NCBI RefSeq assembly: GCF_012033695.1
Contig: NZ_JAAVJI010000013.1
Span: 62,001 to 126,000 of the forward strand
Reading direction: 5' to 3'
Length of the DNA stretch: 64,000 nt
From: Pseudomonas quercus
Lineage (GTDB): Bacteria; Pseudomonadota; Gammaproteobacteria; Pseudomonadales; Pseudomonadaceae
Part shown: positions 25,815 through 34,021 of the stretch, piece by piece
Layout of the letters: every line of letters starts with the position of its first letter
Numbering within the stretch: position 1 is the stretch's first letter
The notes under the pieces: model-generated
What the model saw: the letters and a program-made list of their open reading frames with translations, nothing else
Databases searched by the model: none
What the model was told of the DNA's origin: nothing
Position numbers and translations under genes: made by a program

Positions 25815-27311
25815 ATGCCAAACAATCCTCGGCGCTGGCTTGTACTGGCCGCACTGTCTTTTGCGCTACTGTTAGTCGCGATCGATATGACCGTTCTCTA
25901 TATTGCGCTTCCGACTCTCACCTTTGCTCTAGATGCGTCCACTAATGAAAAGTTGTGGATCGTTAATATGTATCCGTTGGTTGTGGCCGGCTTGCTATTA
26001 GGGGCGGGCACCCTTGGTGACAGAGTGGGGCACCAACGACTCTTTGTTGGAGGCCTGACGATTTTCGGTTTGGCCTCGTTACTGGCAGCCTTCTCACCCA
26101 GCGCGCCATTTCTTATTGTTGCCAGGGCCGCACTGGGCATTGGCGCAGCAGCCATGATGCCGGCAACCTTAGCGATCATCAGCCTGACTTTCAAAGATGA
26201 GCGCGAACGCTCCATAGCCATCGGGGTTTGGACCGCAGTTGCCTCGGGAGGGGCGGCGCTGGGGCCTGTGATTGGCGGAGCTCTGCTCGAGCATTTCTGG
26301 TGGGGCTCGGTCTTTCTGATCAACATACCGATTGTCGTGATGACTCTGCTCCTGTCATTGCGGCTGATTGACAATGCCCCCCAGCCAAATGCCGGGCCTT
26401 GGGATCTGCTAGGTTCGTTGCAGGCCATGGTGTGCCTGATCAGTTTCGCCTACTTGATCAAGGAGTTTGCAAAGCCTGCGCCCTCGTTTATAGCGGCAGT
26501 AATGGCCTTGCTCATTTGTATTTGCTGTGCCTGGCTTTTCCTTCAAGGTCAGCGTAAGCGGGGCTATCCGCTGATCGACATGACTATTTTTCGCAATGCG
26601 GCGTTGTCTTCGGCGGTGCTGGCGAGCTTGGCTGCGGCTGGCTGCCTGATGGGAATCAACCTGGTATTAAGTCAGCGCCTGCAACTCGTGCTGGGCATGT
26701 CGCCTTTGCAAACCGGCCTCTACTTCGTACCGCTTTCAGTAGGTGCAATCGTGGCCGGTCCGCTCAGCGGATGGATGCTTCCCCATATACGCTGTGATCG
26801 ATTTTTGATCATGGCGTTGCTTATCTATGCCGGCGCCATTGCGTTGTTCATGTACAGCTTCAATCATTCCATTGTGATGCAAGCCATTATGTTGTTTGCG
26901 ATGGGCGCTTGCGTTGGTGCCAGCATGACCGGGGCATCCAACACCATCATGTCAAGCGCACCCCCTGAAAGAGCCGGCATGGCGGCTTCTGTCGAAGAGA
27001 TCTCGTATGAGCTGGGCGGTGGCTTGGGTATAGCCATTTTTGGCACGCTGATGTCTTTGATGTATAGCGCGAGCATGGTGGTACCGGGGGGCACAGCCGA
27101 TTCTGGTCCGCTGGCTGATGGCATAGATCGCGCCCTGGCTGCCTCGCAAACACTGGCGCCCGATGTAGCGGAGCGCGTAGCAAACAATGCTCGATTTGCC
27201 TTCGAGCAAGCTGTTCACTGGGTAATGCTTGCTGCAATAGGGATACTTGTAATCAGCGCTGTACTGGTATGGATGAATTTCCGTCGAAGCCCTTCCTCGA
27301 CCGCTAATTAA
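25815..27311 (+). CDS. DHA2-family (14-helix) MFS drug efflux transporter, SmvA/EmrB-like
   Basis: 498 residues from the ATG at 25815, which has an aaggagaa ribosome site; 17 in-frame codons upstream are unlikely to be translated. About 14 hydrophobic helices. The N-terminal part has the DHA2 motif (LLVAIDMTVLYIALPTL) and motif A (LGDRVGHQRLF), with the antiporter motif C around ALGPVIGGALLEHFWW. Closest in pattern to SmvA, an exporter of quaternary ammonium compounds and methyl viologen. It would export toxic cations from the inner membrane using proton force. Its composition is more A/T-rich than the core genes to the left. No regulator gene is adjacent. Confidence 0.88.
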   Translation: MPNNPRRWLVLAALSFALLLVAIDMTVLYIALPTLTFALDASTNEKLWIVNMYPLVVAGLLLGAGTLGDRVGHQRLFVGGLTIFGLASLLAAFSPSAPFLIVARAALGIGAAAMMPATLAIISLTFKDERERSIAIGVWTAVASGGAALGPVIGGALLEHFWWGSVFLINIPIVVMTLLLSLRLIDNAPQPNAGPWDLLGSLQAMVCLISFAYLIKEFAKPAPSFIAAVMALLICICCAWLFLQGQRKRGYPLIDMTIFRNAALSSAVLASLAAAGCLMGINLVLSQRLQLVLGMSPLQTGLYFVPLSVGAIVAGPLSGWMLPHIRCDRFLIMALLIYAGAIALFMYSFNHSIVMQAIMLFAMGACVGASMTGASNTIMSSAPPERAGMAASVEEISYELGGGLGIAIFGTLMSLMYSASMVVPGGTADSGPLADGIDRALAASQTLAPDVAERVANNARFAFEQAVHWVMLAAIGILVISAVLVWMNFRRSPSSTAN

Positions 27312-27330
27312 AAAACCAATCCGTTTTTTA
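27309..27330 (+). terminator. Terminator after the efflux gene
   Basis: A/T hairpin TAAAAAAC / GTTTTTTA with 6-nt loop starting at the stop codon, followed by a second T-run. The stem is weak in energy but its position and T-tract fit an intrinsic terminator. Confidence 0.55.
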
Positions 27331-27462
27331 TTTTTTAATTCCAACTGAGCACTGCTCAGGAGATGTTCATGCATCTATTATTAGGACAGATATACGATTC
27401 GTTAACTTCCTGTGATTTGGAGCATCTGTTTGTTGGCGAGCTCATCATACCCAGCGATCGAC

Positions 27463-28470
27463 TAGTACCTGATTTCTTGCGGTCCGCGATCATGCCCCTG
27501 CAGGGTTTCTCGCTGCGTACCATAGCCGCCGTGCTGAGGCGCCATCCCAGTATGCTTAGCCGAGAAGTGCGCCGCCAACCTGATCCAGGTTATTACGATG
27601 CCACCGTTGCCGGAGCAGGGCTCGCACCTTAAAGCATGTACTGCGGCGCAGGAAAATCCTCGCGCCCGAGTCTGAGTTGTTCCAGGTAGTACGCAGCCTG
27701 TTGGCCAAAGGCTGGTCTGCACAACAGATTGCCGCCAAATTCAAGGATTACTGGCCGGCTAATCCCGAGCGGCATGTGAGTCACGAAACCATTTATCAGA
27801 AGATTTATGCGTACCCTCGCGGCGAACTCGAGCGACGGCTCATTGGCTATTTGCGCTAGGACAAAGGTAAACGACGTACGCGAACCCAGAGTCCGACACG
27901 GCGCGAACGCTACCCTGTGGAGCAAAATATCCGCAATCGGCCTGAAGAGGTGGAGGAGCGCAGAGTGCCGAGGCCCCGGTGTGCCGGCCCAGTGGGAAAG
28001 CGATTTGATCATGGGGGTGAACAATCGCTCGGCGGTGGCCACGGTGGTGGAGCGCACAAGCCGGTTCGTGATTTTAGCAAAGCTTGATGCGCCTACGGCA
28101 GATGCTGCGCTGGAAGAGATGACACGAGAGCTGTCCCGTATGGCGCCAGCGCGGCTCAAGACCATGACGCATGATCAGGGTAGCGAAATGGCCAGGCACG
28201 CCGAGCTGACGGCGCTTACCGAGATGAACATCTACTTTGCTGACCCGCACTGCCCTTTGGCAGCTTGGCAGTAAAGAAATACGAATGGCTGATGGCCAGT
28301 ACTTGCCCAAGGACAAAGACCTTTCTCAGGTGACTCAAGCGCGTCTGAATCAAATCGCAGACCTGCTGGATACCCGACCACGGCAAACACTGGGATGGAA
28401 ACTCCATGTAGAGGTGCTGACGAAGCATTTACAGCTGCTGGCGGCAAATAGGCTGAACACAGTTGACTGA
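27463..28470 (+). pseudogene. Degraded IS30-family transposase
   Basis: Fragments in different frames align in order with an IS30-type transposase. They are a helix-turn-helix part (GFSLRTIAAVLRRHPSMLSREVRR), FQVVRSLLAKGWSAQQIAAKF with HVSHETIYQKIYAYPRGEL, the catalytic region (QWESDLIMGVNNRSAVATVVERTSR cut by D, MTHDQGSEMARH, YFADPHCP) and YLPKDKDLSQVTQARLNQIA with the C-terminal LDTRPRQTLGW. Frame changes occur near 27605, 27966 and 28260, and an in-frame TAG lies at 27857. The element cannot make a functional transposase. I could not identify its terminal inverted repeats. Confidence 0.9.
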
Positions 28471-28693
28471 CTGTTGCACTTGAAACCTGAGGCCGCCCTA
28501 TCTTATTGTAAAAAGCGCTATGGGTATAGAGCACTGTAGCTTGCCAACGGCGCTAATGACGCATAGCAACCAAGTTTACCTGTATGGTTAGATCGAAAAG
28601 ATCTTTTAAGCAGGAATGGTCTAAAACTCCAACCTGCTAATCTTCAAACAAATTTTAGCCTTAATTAATTTTCTAACCGTCATACATGGAAAT

Positions 28694-28718
28694 TTCCTAC
28701 ACAACATTTCCCTTGCGC
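28694..28718. repeat. 25-bp near-identical repeat, copy 2 (upstream of the oxygenase cassette)
   Basis: Same orientation as copy 1 at 25622-25646, 23 of 25 bases identical. It lies about 245-270 bp upstream of the oxygenase start, in the 492-bp AT-rich gap 28471-28962, which otherwise contains no gene. The gap also contains a 12-bp palindrome AAAAGATCTTTT (28596-28607) and the longer palindrome at 28831-28854. Confidence 0.6.
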
Positions 28719-28830
28719 GGGTATTCAAACATGTCCCACTATTCATCCAACTTGAGACGCTACCTCGTAGCGACCAAATCTGTAGCTATCAAAAGAAAAG
28801 GACAACTCTCCATGCAATGAGCCCCGCGTC

Positions 28831-28854
28831 AAGATTTTAGAGATCTAAAATCTT
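28831..28854. promoter_or_regulatory. 24-bp perfect palindrome upstream of the oxygenase cassette
   Basis: Arms AAGATTTTAGA and TCTAAAATCTT (11 bp each) around the dinucleotide GA, 108 bp before the oxygenase start. It could be an operator for a dimeric regulator or the stem of a weak terminator ending upstream transcription; the following sequence (atctattttc) is only moderately T-rich. No regulator gene is adjacent in the island. Confidence 0.5.
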
Positions 28855-28962
28855 ATCTATTTTCAAGAAAACCGAACGGCATGATTAGATGGGCCACTAT
28901 CAAAAAAACTATACTGAGCAACTGCCAAGCTATCGCAAACGTTCAATCGGGGAAAATTAACT

Positions 28963-29982
28963 GTGAGCAAAATATGCAAGAAAATAAATATTTTCAGGCT
29001 AACTGATCAAGAAAGAGAAAGTATCCGCAATAGTTTATCAAATATTGTTTACCAACCTGATGGAGAAGACGACTACATCTATAAGATCCGCTCTCTTGCT
29101 TACCGCGAGCTACCACAACGACTGATAAGAAAATTGGAAACCCTCAAAGAAAACGACGCATCTTACTGCATATTCGAAAATATTCCTACTGATCAGGTAA
29201 TCGGCAGTCCGCAAGAAGATGCAGATAGTCTGGATTTTAAAAAGGGCTATCTTTCAGAGAACATCCTGGTAGCTTTCGGTTCTCTTATTGCGGAACCCTA
29301 CTCTATAGCACATGAAGGCTCAAAACTTGTAAATAATCTAATCCCACACCGAGAAATGATGGCTACGTATACAGGTTGCGGCTCAAGAGCTGAGCTGGAC
29401 TTACATATAGAAAACGCTAGTCAGATTTATGACACGTGCGGTGATACATCGCCATTAGCGCTGTTGTTAAATGGAGTAAGAAGGGATCCAAATGGTCTAG
29501 GACCAAAAACATGGATTGCCGACTCGAGAAAAGCATTAAAATCGCTCAACGAAGAAGATATCGAAATACTCTACGGAAAAAATTTTATAATCCGAAAGCC
29601 TTATCGATGGAGAGCAAATGCGGCTCAACCTAAAGAAAACTTATTACACTCCATACTCAGCGGCCCAATTTTGTATCCAAGAGTCACTGCCGCATTTTAC
29701 CCAAACATGGTAACTCCAGTAGGCAAAGACGCAATGATATCTTACGAAAAATTTTACAAAGCACTAAAACAGATATCAGTCCCGATAGATATTGCTCCTG
29801 GAATTTTGGTCTTCATAAATAATAGATTTACGCTGCACTCACGTGACAGTTTTACACCCAGCTATGATGAAAATGGCGGAGCCTATCGATGGATTCAGCG
29901 GTTATTTATAACAAACAATCTTTGGAATTTCCGCGCTTATGCTAAATGTGGAGCGCGCATTTTTCAACCTGCTAAGTATTAA
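28963..29982 (+). CDS. Clavaminate synthase-like Fe(II)/2-oxoglutarate-dependent oxygenase
   Basis: 339 residues, GTG start with ggggaaaa upstream. The fold signatures match the clavaminate-synthase-like group that includes AsnO and VioC. Iron ligands are predicted as H148 and E150 (ELDLHIEN, the HxE variant typical of this group rather than HxD) and H292 (FTLHSRDSFTP). R309 in YRWIQR is the expected 2-oxoglutarate-binding arginine. Characterised relatives hydroxylate or desaturate free amino acids, or act in beta-lactam pathways; no peptide synthetase is nearby here. The codon use is A/T-rich, unlike the core genes. It lies 19 bp before the amidohydrolase start, so they are probably one operon. 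Substrate unknown. Confidence 0.82.
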   Translation: MSKICKKINIFRLTDQERESIRNSLSNIVYQPDGEDDYIYKIRSLAYRELPQRLIRKLETLKENDASYCIFENIPTDQVIGSPQEDADSLDFKKGYLSENILVAFGSLIAEPYSIAHEGSKLVNNLIPHREMMATYTGCGSRAELDLHIENASQIYDTCGDTSPLALLLNGVRRDPNGLGPKTWIADSRKALKSLNEEDIEILYGKNFIIRKPYRWRANAAQPKENLLHSILSGPILYPRVTAAFYPNMVTPVGKDAMISYEKFYKALKQISVPIDIAPGILVFINNRFTLHSRDSFTPSYDENGGAYRWIQRLFITNNLWNFRAYAKCGARIFQPAKY

Positions 29983-30001
29983 GTCTTTCAAAGGAGCATC
30001 C

Positions 30002-31201
30002 ATGCCTAGTACTGGCCCGTATATTTCGATCATCCATAATATAGGAACATTTTTGACTGGCGATCTTCAGACCCCCATTATCGAAGCCAATACAATTGTG
30101 TGCACTAATGGAGTAATTTCATACATTGGCCAGAGTGAAGATATAGATTTCTCACAAGCCAACTTAGTTATTAATGCTAAAAAAACGACAATCATGCCCG
30201 GTCTTATCGACAATCATACTCATCCAACCCTAGGCGAATTTAGTCCGCGTTCTGGCAACCATAACTGGATATGGCATTCATTGCAGGGAGGTGTAACCAC
30301 AATGATCTCTGCCGGGGAGGTTCACGTACCTGGACTTCCCACAGACAAGGTTGGGACGATAGCAATGGCTATCGCTACTCAACGCTCCTTCTCCCGTGCC
30401 CGTCCTTCTGGAGTAAAAATGGAGGCCGGCGCTCCTCTACTTGTAGAGGATTTTATGGAAGAAGATTTTTCATTGATGAGTATTCATGGAATACGCCAGC
30501 TGGGGGAAGTAGGAATTGGCCCTGTAAAATCTGCACGCAAAGCTGCGGAGCTAGTAAAACTTTCTCGAAAACATGGCATTACCTCAATTACTCACACAGG
30601 CGGCCCATCAATTTCCACTTCGAAAAAAATGGGCGCCAATGAAATTTTAGAAATTGCACCTGACATCATTGGCCATATTAATGGAGGCTATACTGCACTT
30701 GCCCCTAGGGAAATCCGATGCCTTTGCGAAGGGTGCCTAGGCGCATTGGAAATTGTCCATAACGGCAATGAATTTGCTGCAGTTACAACCTTAAACTATG
30801 CTCGAGAGCTAAATCAGCTTGACCGAATAGTTATTGGCACAGATTCTCCTGCAGGAAGTGGAATACCTGCTCTTGGCATGCTTAGAACCGTCGCCTTGCT
30901 AAGCAGCTTTGGAGGTGTGCCATCAGAAAAAGTGATTTGCTTTGCCACAGGAAATACTGCACATGTTCGAAAACTTAACCGAGGGATTCTTGCCGTAGGT
31001 AAGGAAGCGGATATCTTGATAGCTTGTGCACCCCTTGGTGGTGCTGAGCCTAATGTACTAGGCAGTCTTAACAATGGTGACATTCCAAGTATTACAGCGA
31101 TTCTTATCGATGGCCGCCTTATTATAAGGCAGTCAAAAAACTCACCACCACCTTCAGTCAGTCCAGAAATAACTCTAAATAGAGATACTTTCTATATATA
31201 A
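30002..31201 (+). CDS. Enamidase-like amidohydrolase (metal-dependent)
   Basis: 399 residues from the ATG at 30002 (aaggag ribosome site). An upstream in-frame ATG at 29939 lies inside the oxygenase gene and is not needed. It is an amidohydrolase-superfamily TIM barrel flanked by a small beta domain. Predicted metal ligands are H72 and H74 (DNHTH), E169 (LGEVGIG), H198 (THTGG), H225 (GHINGG) and D281 (GTDSP). From memory, the GGVTTMISAG, RPSGVK, GEVG, HINGG and SPAGSG motifs follow enamidase of nicotinate fermentation (Eubacterium barkeri), which opens the ring of 6-oxo-tetrahydronicotinate. Presence of this family in an aerobic pseudomonad next to an oxygenase is unusual. The exact substrate is not inferable. 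Confidence 0.85.
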   Translation: MPSTGPYISIIHNIGTFLTGDLQTPIIEANTIVCTNGVISYIGQSEDIDFSQANLVINAKKTTIMPGLIDNHTHPTLGEFSPRSGNHNWIWHSLQGGVTTMISAGEVHVPGLPTDKVGTIAMAIATQRSFSRARPSGVKMEAGAPLLVEDFMEEDFSLMSIHGIRQLGEVGIGPVKSARKAAELVKLSRKHGITSITHTGGPSISTSKKMGANEILEIAPDIIGHINGGYTALAPREIRCLCEGCLGALEIVHNGNEFAAVTTLNYARELNQLDRIVIGTDSPAGSGIPALGMLRTVALLSSFGGVPSEKVICFATGNTAHVRKLNRGILAVGKEADILIACAPLGGAEPNVLGSLNNGDIPSITAILIDGRLIIRQSKNSPPPSVSPEITLNRDTFYI

Positions 31202-31226
31202 TTAGCACTCAACTGAGAGCACATGC

Positions 31227-32165
31227 ATGCGCAGATTTTTCCTCGAAATAAATCGTAGGGGACCTACCGTCCTTGCCCTAGGATGTGTGCTTGGATTGGC
31301 CGCACCCTATATTGCAGAAACATTCAGACCACTAATGCCTGCAATGGTGTTCATATTTATTCTTGGCACATTTTTGCGCATTGACAATTCCGAAGTGCTC
31401 AATGCGATAAAAAATATTAAGGTGTCAATAATACTACCTGCCATACTAGTTTTCATAACCCCTTATATTTTTGGTATTGGCATATACGGCTTTACAGAAA
31501 ACCAAGAGCTATCTCTCGCCATAGCAATAGCCGCTGCAGCTCCGCCAGCAAGTGGAAATGCAGCAGTGGCACGTATGTTAGGACTTAGCCCATCTATATC
31601 AGTAGTTATTTCACTGTGTTCAATGGCTATTACACCTATAACTGCCCCTTTCATACTTTATATCTTTGGCGACAGTCTTCCCCTTTCTATCAACCCCTTA
31701 GACCTTGCAACAAGCTTATTATTATTAATCTGTAGTGCAGAAGGATTAGCGGTACTGATACGCCGCTTCTCGCATGACCTTGTTTCAAACCATGGCACTG
31801 CTATTGACGGCATAGTAGTTACAGCTCTTTTTATTTTTGCGATAGGCACCATGGCAGGCATGCAGAAAATTATCATGGCCGATCCAAAAAATGCGTTCAC
31901 CCTGATAGCAATTGCTTACGGTATAAATTTAACATCACAGATAATTACTGGATACCTATACCCAGGGCCATTAACATTAAAAATGACTGTGGCGCTTAAC
32001 GCCGGCAATAGAAATATTGGACTGATGTGGTCAGCTCTTGGCACTAGCCTTCCGCCTACAATGATACTGTATTTTGCCTGCTGCCAACTTCCCATCCATA
32101 CCATGCCCAAGATACTTCAATTTGCCCTGCCGAGGATTAGGCATATATATAGATCCAAGGCTTAG
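31227..32165 (+). CDS. BASS-family (bile acid:Na+ symporter-like) membrane transporter
   Basis: 312 residues with about nine or ten hydrophobic helices. The conserved small-residue loop AAAAPPASGNAAVARMLGLSP (cut near its middle by the PP) and the NAGNRNIGLM motif in the second half resemble the two crossover regions of BASS-type Na+-coupled carboxylate carriers. It starts 25 bp after the enamidase-like gene with a gagag ribosome site. It could import the organic acid substrate of the cassette or export its product. Its last codon is 8 bp from the stop of the convergent gene on the other strand, so the island ends abruptly here. Confidence 0.75.
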   Translation: MRRFFLEINRRGPTVLALGCVLGLAAPYIAETFRPLMPAMVFIFILGTFLRIDNSEVLNAIKNIKVSIILPAILVFITPYIFGIGIYGFTENQELSLAIAIAAAAPPASGNAAVARMLGLSPSISVVISLCSMAITPITAPFILYIFGDSLPLSINPLDLATSLLLLICSAEGLAVLIRRFSHDLVSNHGTAIDGIVVTALFIFAIGTMAGMQKIIMADPKNAFTLIAIAYGINLTSQIITGYLYPGPLTLKMTVALNAGNRNIGLMWSALGTSLPPTMILYFACCQLPIHTMPKILQFALPRIRHIYRSKA

Positions 32166-32173
32166 TCTAAACC

Positions 32174-32476
32174 TCAGGCATAGGTATCGATCATGGACCC
32201 CAACGCCCGGTCGGACGCCTTCTCCACTTTCGCACCCGCCTCTACCTGTAACACCGCCTGGGTCATTTGCACGTTCAAGGCGGCCAGGCTGGTCTGCTGG
32301 CTCTCGTCCACAGCATCGAGGCGTTGCGCCTGGTAGCCAGTGGACTGGGCCAGGTTGCTGCTGTGGTTGGCGATACCGGCCACTTGAAGCGCGGCGTTAT
32401 CGAACCGGGTAGAGGCTGCCTGGATGATACTCAGGCCCGAGGTGAGCGAAGACGAGATATTCATGGCAATGTCCAT
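32174..32476 (-). CDS. Small protein resembling the N-terminal region of flagellar rod proteins FlgB/FlgC
   Basis: 100 residues. The first 40 (SSLTSGLSIIQAASTRFDNAALQVAGIANHSSN, split over two helices) look like the N-terminal coiled region of flagellar rod/hook proteins, where the pattern of A, N and S residues is typical. The rest is Q- and A-rich and helical. No flagellar gene is near. It may be a stand-alone member of the family or an unrelated helical protein. An ATG at 32464 is an alternative start. It precedes no operon partner closely (57 bp to bioD's stop side). Confidence 0.6.
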   Translation of the reverse strand: MDIAMNISSSLTSGLSIIQAASTRFDNAALQVAGIANHSSNLAQSTGYQAQRLDAVDESQQTSLAALNVQMTQAVLQVEAGAKVEKASDRALGSMIDTYA

Positions 32477-32532
32477 GCTTGGCTATTGGCCATCAGTGTA
32501 CGCCGTTGCGCAATGCCGTAAAGGCACGTTGG

Positions 32533-33213
32533 TCAGGCCAGTTGACCAAGCGCCAAATGGTCGGCCACTGCCGCTGCGCTCGCGGTAGGCAAATACGGCA
32601 CTTGCCCCAGGCAGGGTGCCGCCAGCCGTTCAGTAAGGGTGGCCAGGTTGGCCTCCAGCCGTGAGGTATGCGGGTCGATGATATTGGCGACCCACCCCGC
32701 CAGGGTCAGGCCGTCTTGCGCGATGGCTTCAGCCGTGAGCACCGCATGGTTGATGCACCCAAGGCGCACCCCCACCACCAGAATGACCGGCAGGCCCAAG
32801 GCGATGGCCAGGTCCGACAGGTTGCCTTGGCCAGACAACGGCACGCGCCAGCCGCCCGCCCCTTCGATCAGCGTGAACTCGGCCTGCTGAGCCAGGATGT
32901 GCTGCATGGGCGCCAGCAAGGCTTGCATGGTCAGTGGCACCTGGGCTTCATGGGCCGCGATATGGGGCGCAATGGCAGGCTCGAACGCGATGGGGTTGAT
33001 CGCTTCATAGGGCAGCACAAGGGTGCTTTCGGCCATCAGCGCCAACGCATCGCTGTTGCGAAGGCCCGCCGAGGACTGCTCGCAGCCAGAAGCCACTGGC
33101 TTGGCCCCCAAGGTGCTCAGGCCTTCACGCTGCGCGGCCTGCAGCAGCCCGGCCGAAATAGTGGTTTTGCCGACTTCAGTGTCGGTGCCCGCGACAAAAT
33201 AGGCGTGGTTCAT
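32533..33213 (-). CDS. bioD: Dethiobiotin synthetase
   Basis: 226 residues with the P-loop GTDTEVGKTTISAGLLQ at the N-terminus and ALKPVASG-like substrate loop (GAKPVASGCEQ). It closes the ureido ring of dethiobiotin from 7,8-diaminopelargonate, CO2 and ATP. It is the last gene of the biotin operon, 13 bp after bioC. Confidence 0.95.
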   Translation of the reverse strand: MNHAYFVAGTDTEVGKTTISAGLLQAAQREGLSTLGAKPVASGCEQSSAGLRNSDALALMAESTLVLPYEAINPIAFEPAIAPHIAAHEAQVPLTMQALLAPMQHILAQQAEFTLIEGAGGWRVPLSGQGNLSDLAIALGLPVILVVGVRLGCINHAVLTAEAIAQDGLTLAGWVANIIDPHTSRLEANLATLTERLAAPCLGQVPYLPTASAAAVADHLALGQLA

Positions 33214-33226
33214 GGTCTTGGACGCT

Positions 33227-34021
33227 TCACTGTTTATTCAGCACGCCATACACCACCTGGTAGGTAGCGGGCAGGCCCGTGGGTTGGCGGAAGGTTTCAT
33301 AGGCCGCCATCATGGCGGTCAGGCGTGCGCGCCCGGTCAACCCACCCGGCCTTCCGGGGTTCAGGTTGTGGGCGCCCAGTGCCTTGAGTTCGTGGGTAAG
33401 GCTGCGCACGTCTGGGTAATGAAGCACCCGAGGGCGACAGACCAGCGTCTGCACCTGCAGGCCGCTGTTGGCACACGCTTGCTGGTAATCCTCGAAGCGA
33501 CGGAAGCGGTTCACGTGCACCTGGCCATCGGCGGCTTCCCAGCTCTGCCGTAGCTCGCCCAGGGTGCCGGTGCACAGGCTGGCAAAGGCGAACCGCCCGC
33601 CGGTGGTCAGTACCCGGCTAGCTTCGGCCAATACTTGGGCAAAGTCGTCGCACCATTGCAGGGCCAGGCTGCTGAACATCAGATCTACGCTGCCGGCCTT
33701 CAAGGGCAGGTGTTCCGCATCACCCGCCACATGCCAAGCGGCCCCGCCCTGGCTGCGTGCGTAGCGGAGCATACCTTCGGCGATATCGACGGCCACGCCC
33801 CTTGCCGCGGGCCAGTGCTGGGCCAGGGCACGGCTGAAATGGCCCGTGCCGCTGCCCAGGTCTAGCCACTGGCCAGGAGGCTCTATGCCTTCGAGCAAGG
33901 CGAGCAGGTGATCGCCCACGTCGCGCTGCAACCCCGCCACGCTGTCATAGGTAGGTGCTGCGCGTGAGAATGAAGCGGCGACTTGACGCTTGTTCGGCAA
34001 TGCTGAAGTCGGCTCATGCAT
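33227..34021 (-). CDS. bioC: Malonyl-ACP O-methyltransferase
   Basis: 264 residues from MHEPTSALPNKRQVAASFSRAA; an in-frame extension upstream would overlap bioH far more and is not conserved. Class I methyltransferase with the SAM site WLDLGSGTGHFSRAL. It methylates malonyl-ACP to disguise it as a primer for pimelate synthesis. Starts within the end of bioH (8-bp overlap), upstream of bioD. Confidence 0.95.
   Translation of the reverse strand: MHEPTSALPNKRQVAASFSRAAPTYDSVAGLQRDVGDHLLALLEGIEPPGQWLDLGSGTGHFSRALAQHWPAARGVAVDIAEGMLRYARSQGGAAWHVAGDAEHLPLKAGSVDLMFSSLALQWCDDFAQVLAEASRVLTTGGRFAFASLCTGTLGELRQSWEAADGQVHVNRFRRFEDYQQACANSGLQVQTLVCRPRVLHYPDVRSLTHELKALGAHNLNPGRPGGLTGRARLTAMMAAYETFRQPTGLPATYQVVYGVLNKQ

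Larger units (their letters stand above)
25560..32170. mobile_element. Putative horizontally acquired island
   Basis: Base composition drops visibly inside this interval, most strongly from about 28.5 to 32.16 kb, where coding sequence is A/T-rich and uses codons such as aaa, ata and tta that neighbouring genes avoid. The interval carries an efflux gene, a decayed IS30-type transposase and a three-gene metabolic cassette, and lies between a beta-oxidation gene and the biotin operon. In P. putida relatives, as far as I remember, the flanking genes are near neighbours. I found no integrase, tRNA or clear flanking direct repeat, so the borders are approximate. Confidence 0.6.

Noticed and set aside
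27363..27632. Small plus-strand frame starting at the ATG in 27368 as an independent gene
   Set aside because: Its second half is the helix-turn-helix part of the decayed IS30 transposase; the first half has no match.
29939..30001. Upstream ATG for the enamidase-like gene
   Set aside because: Lies inside the oxygenase coding region; conserved sequence and the ribosome site fit the ATG at 30002.
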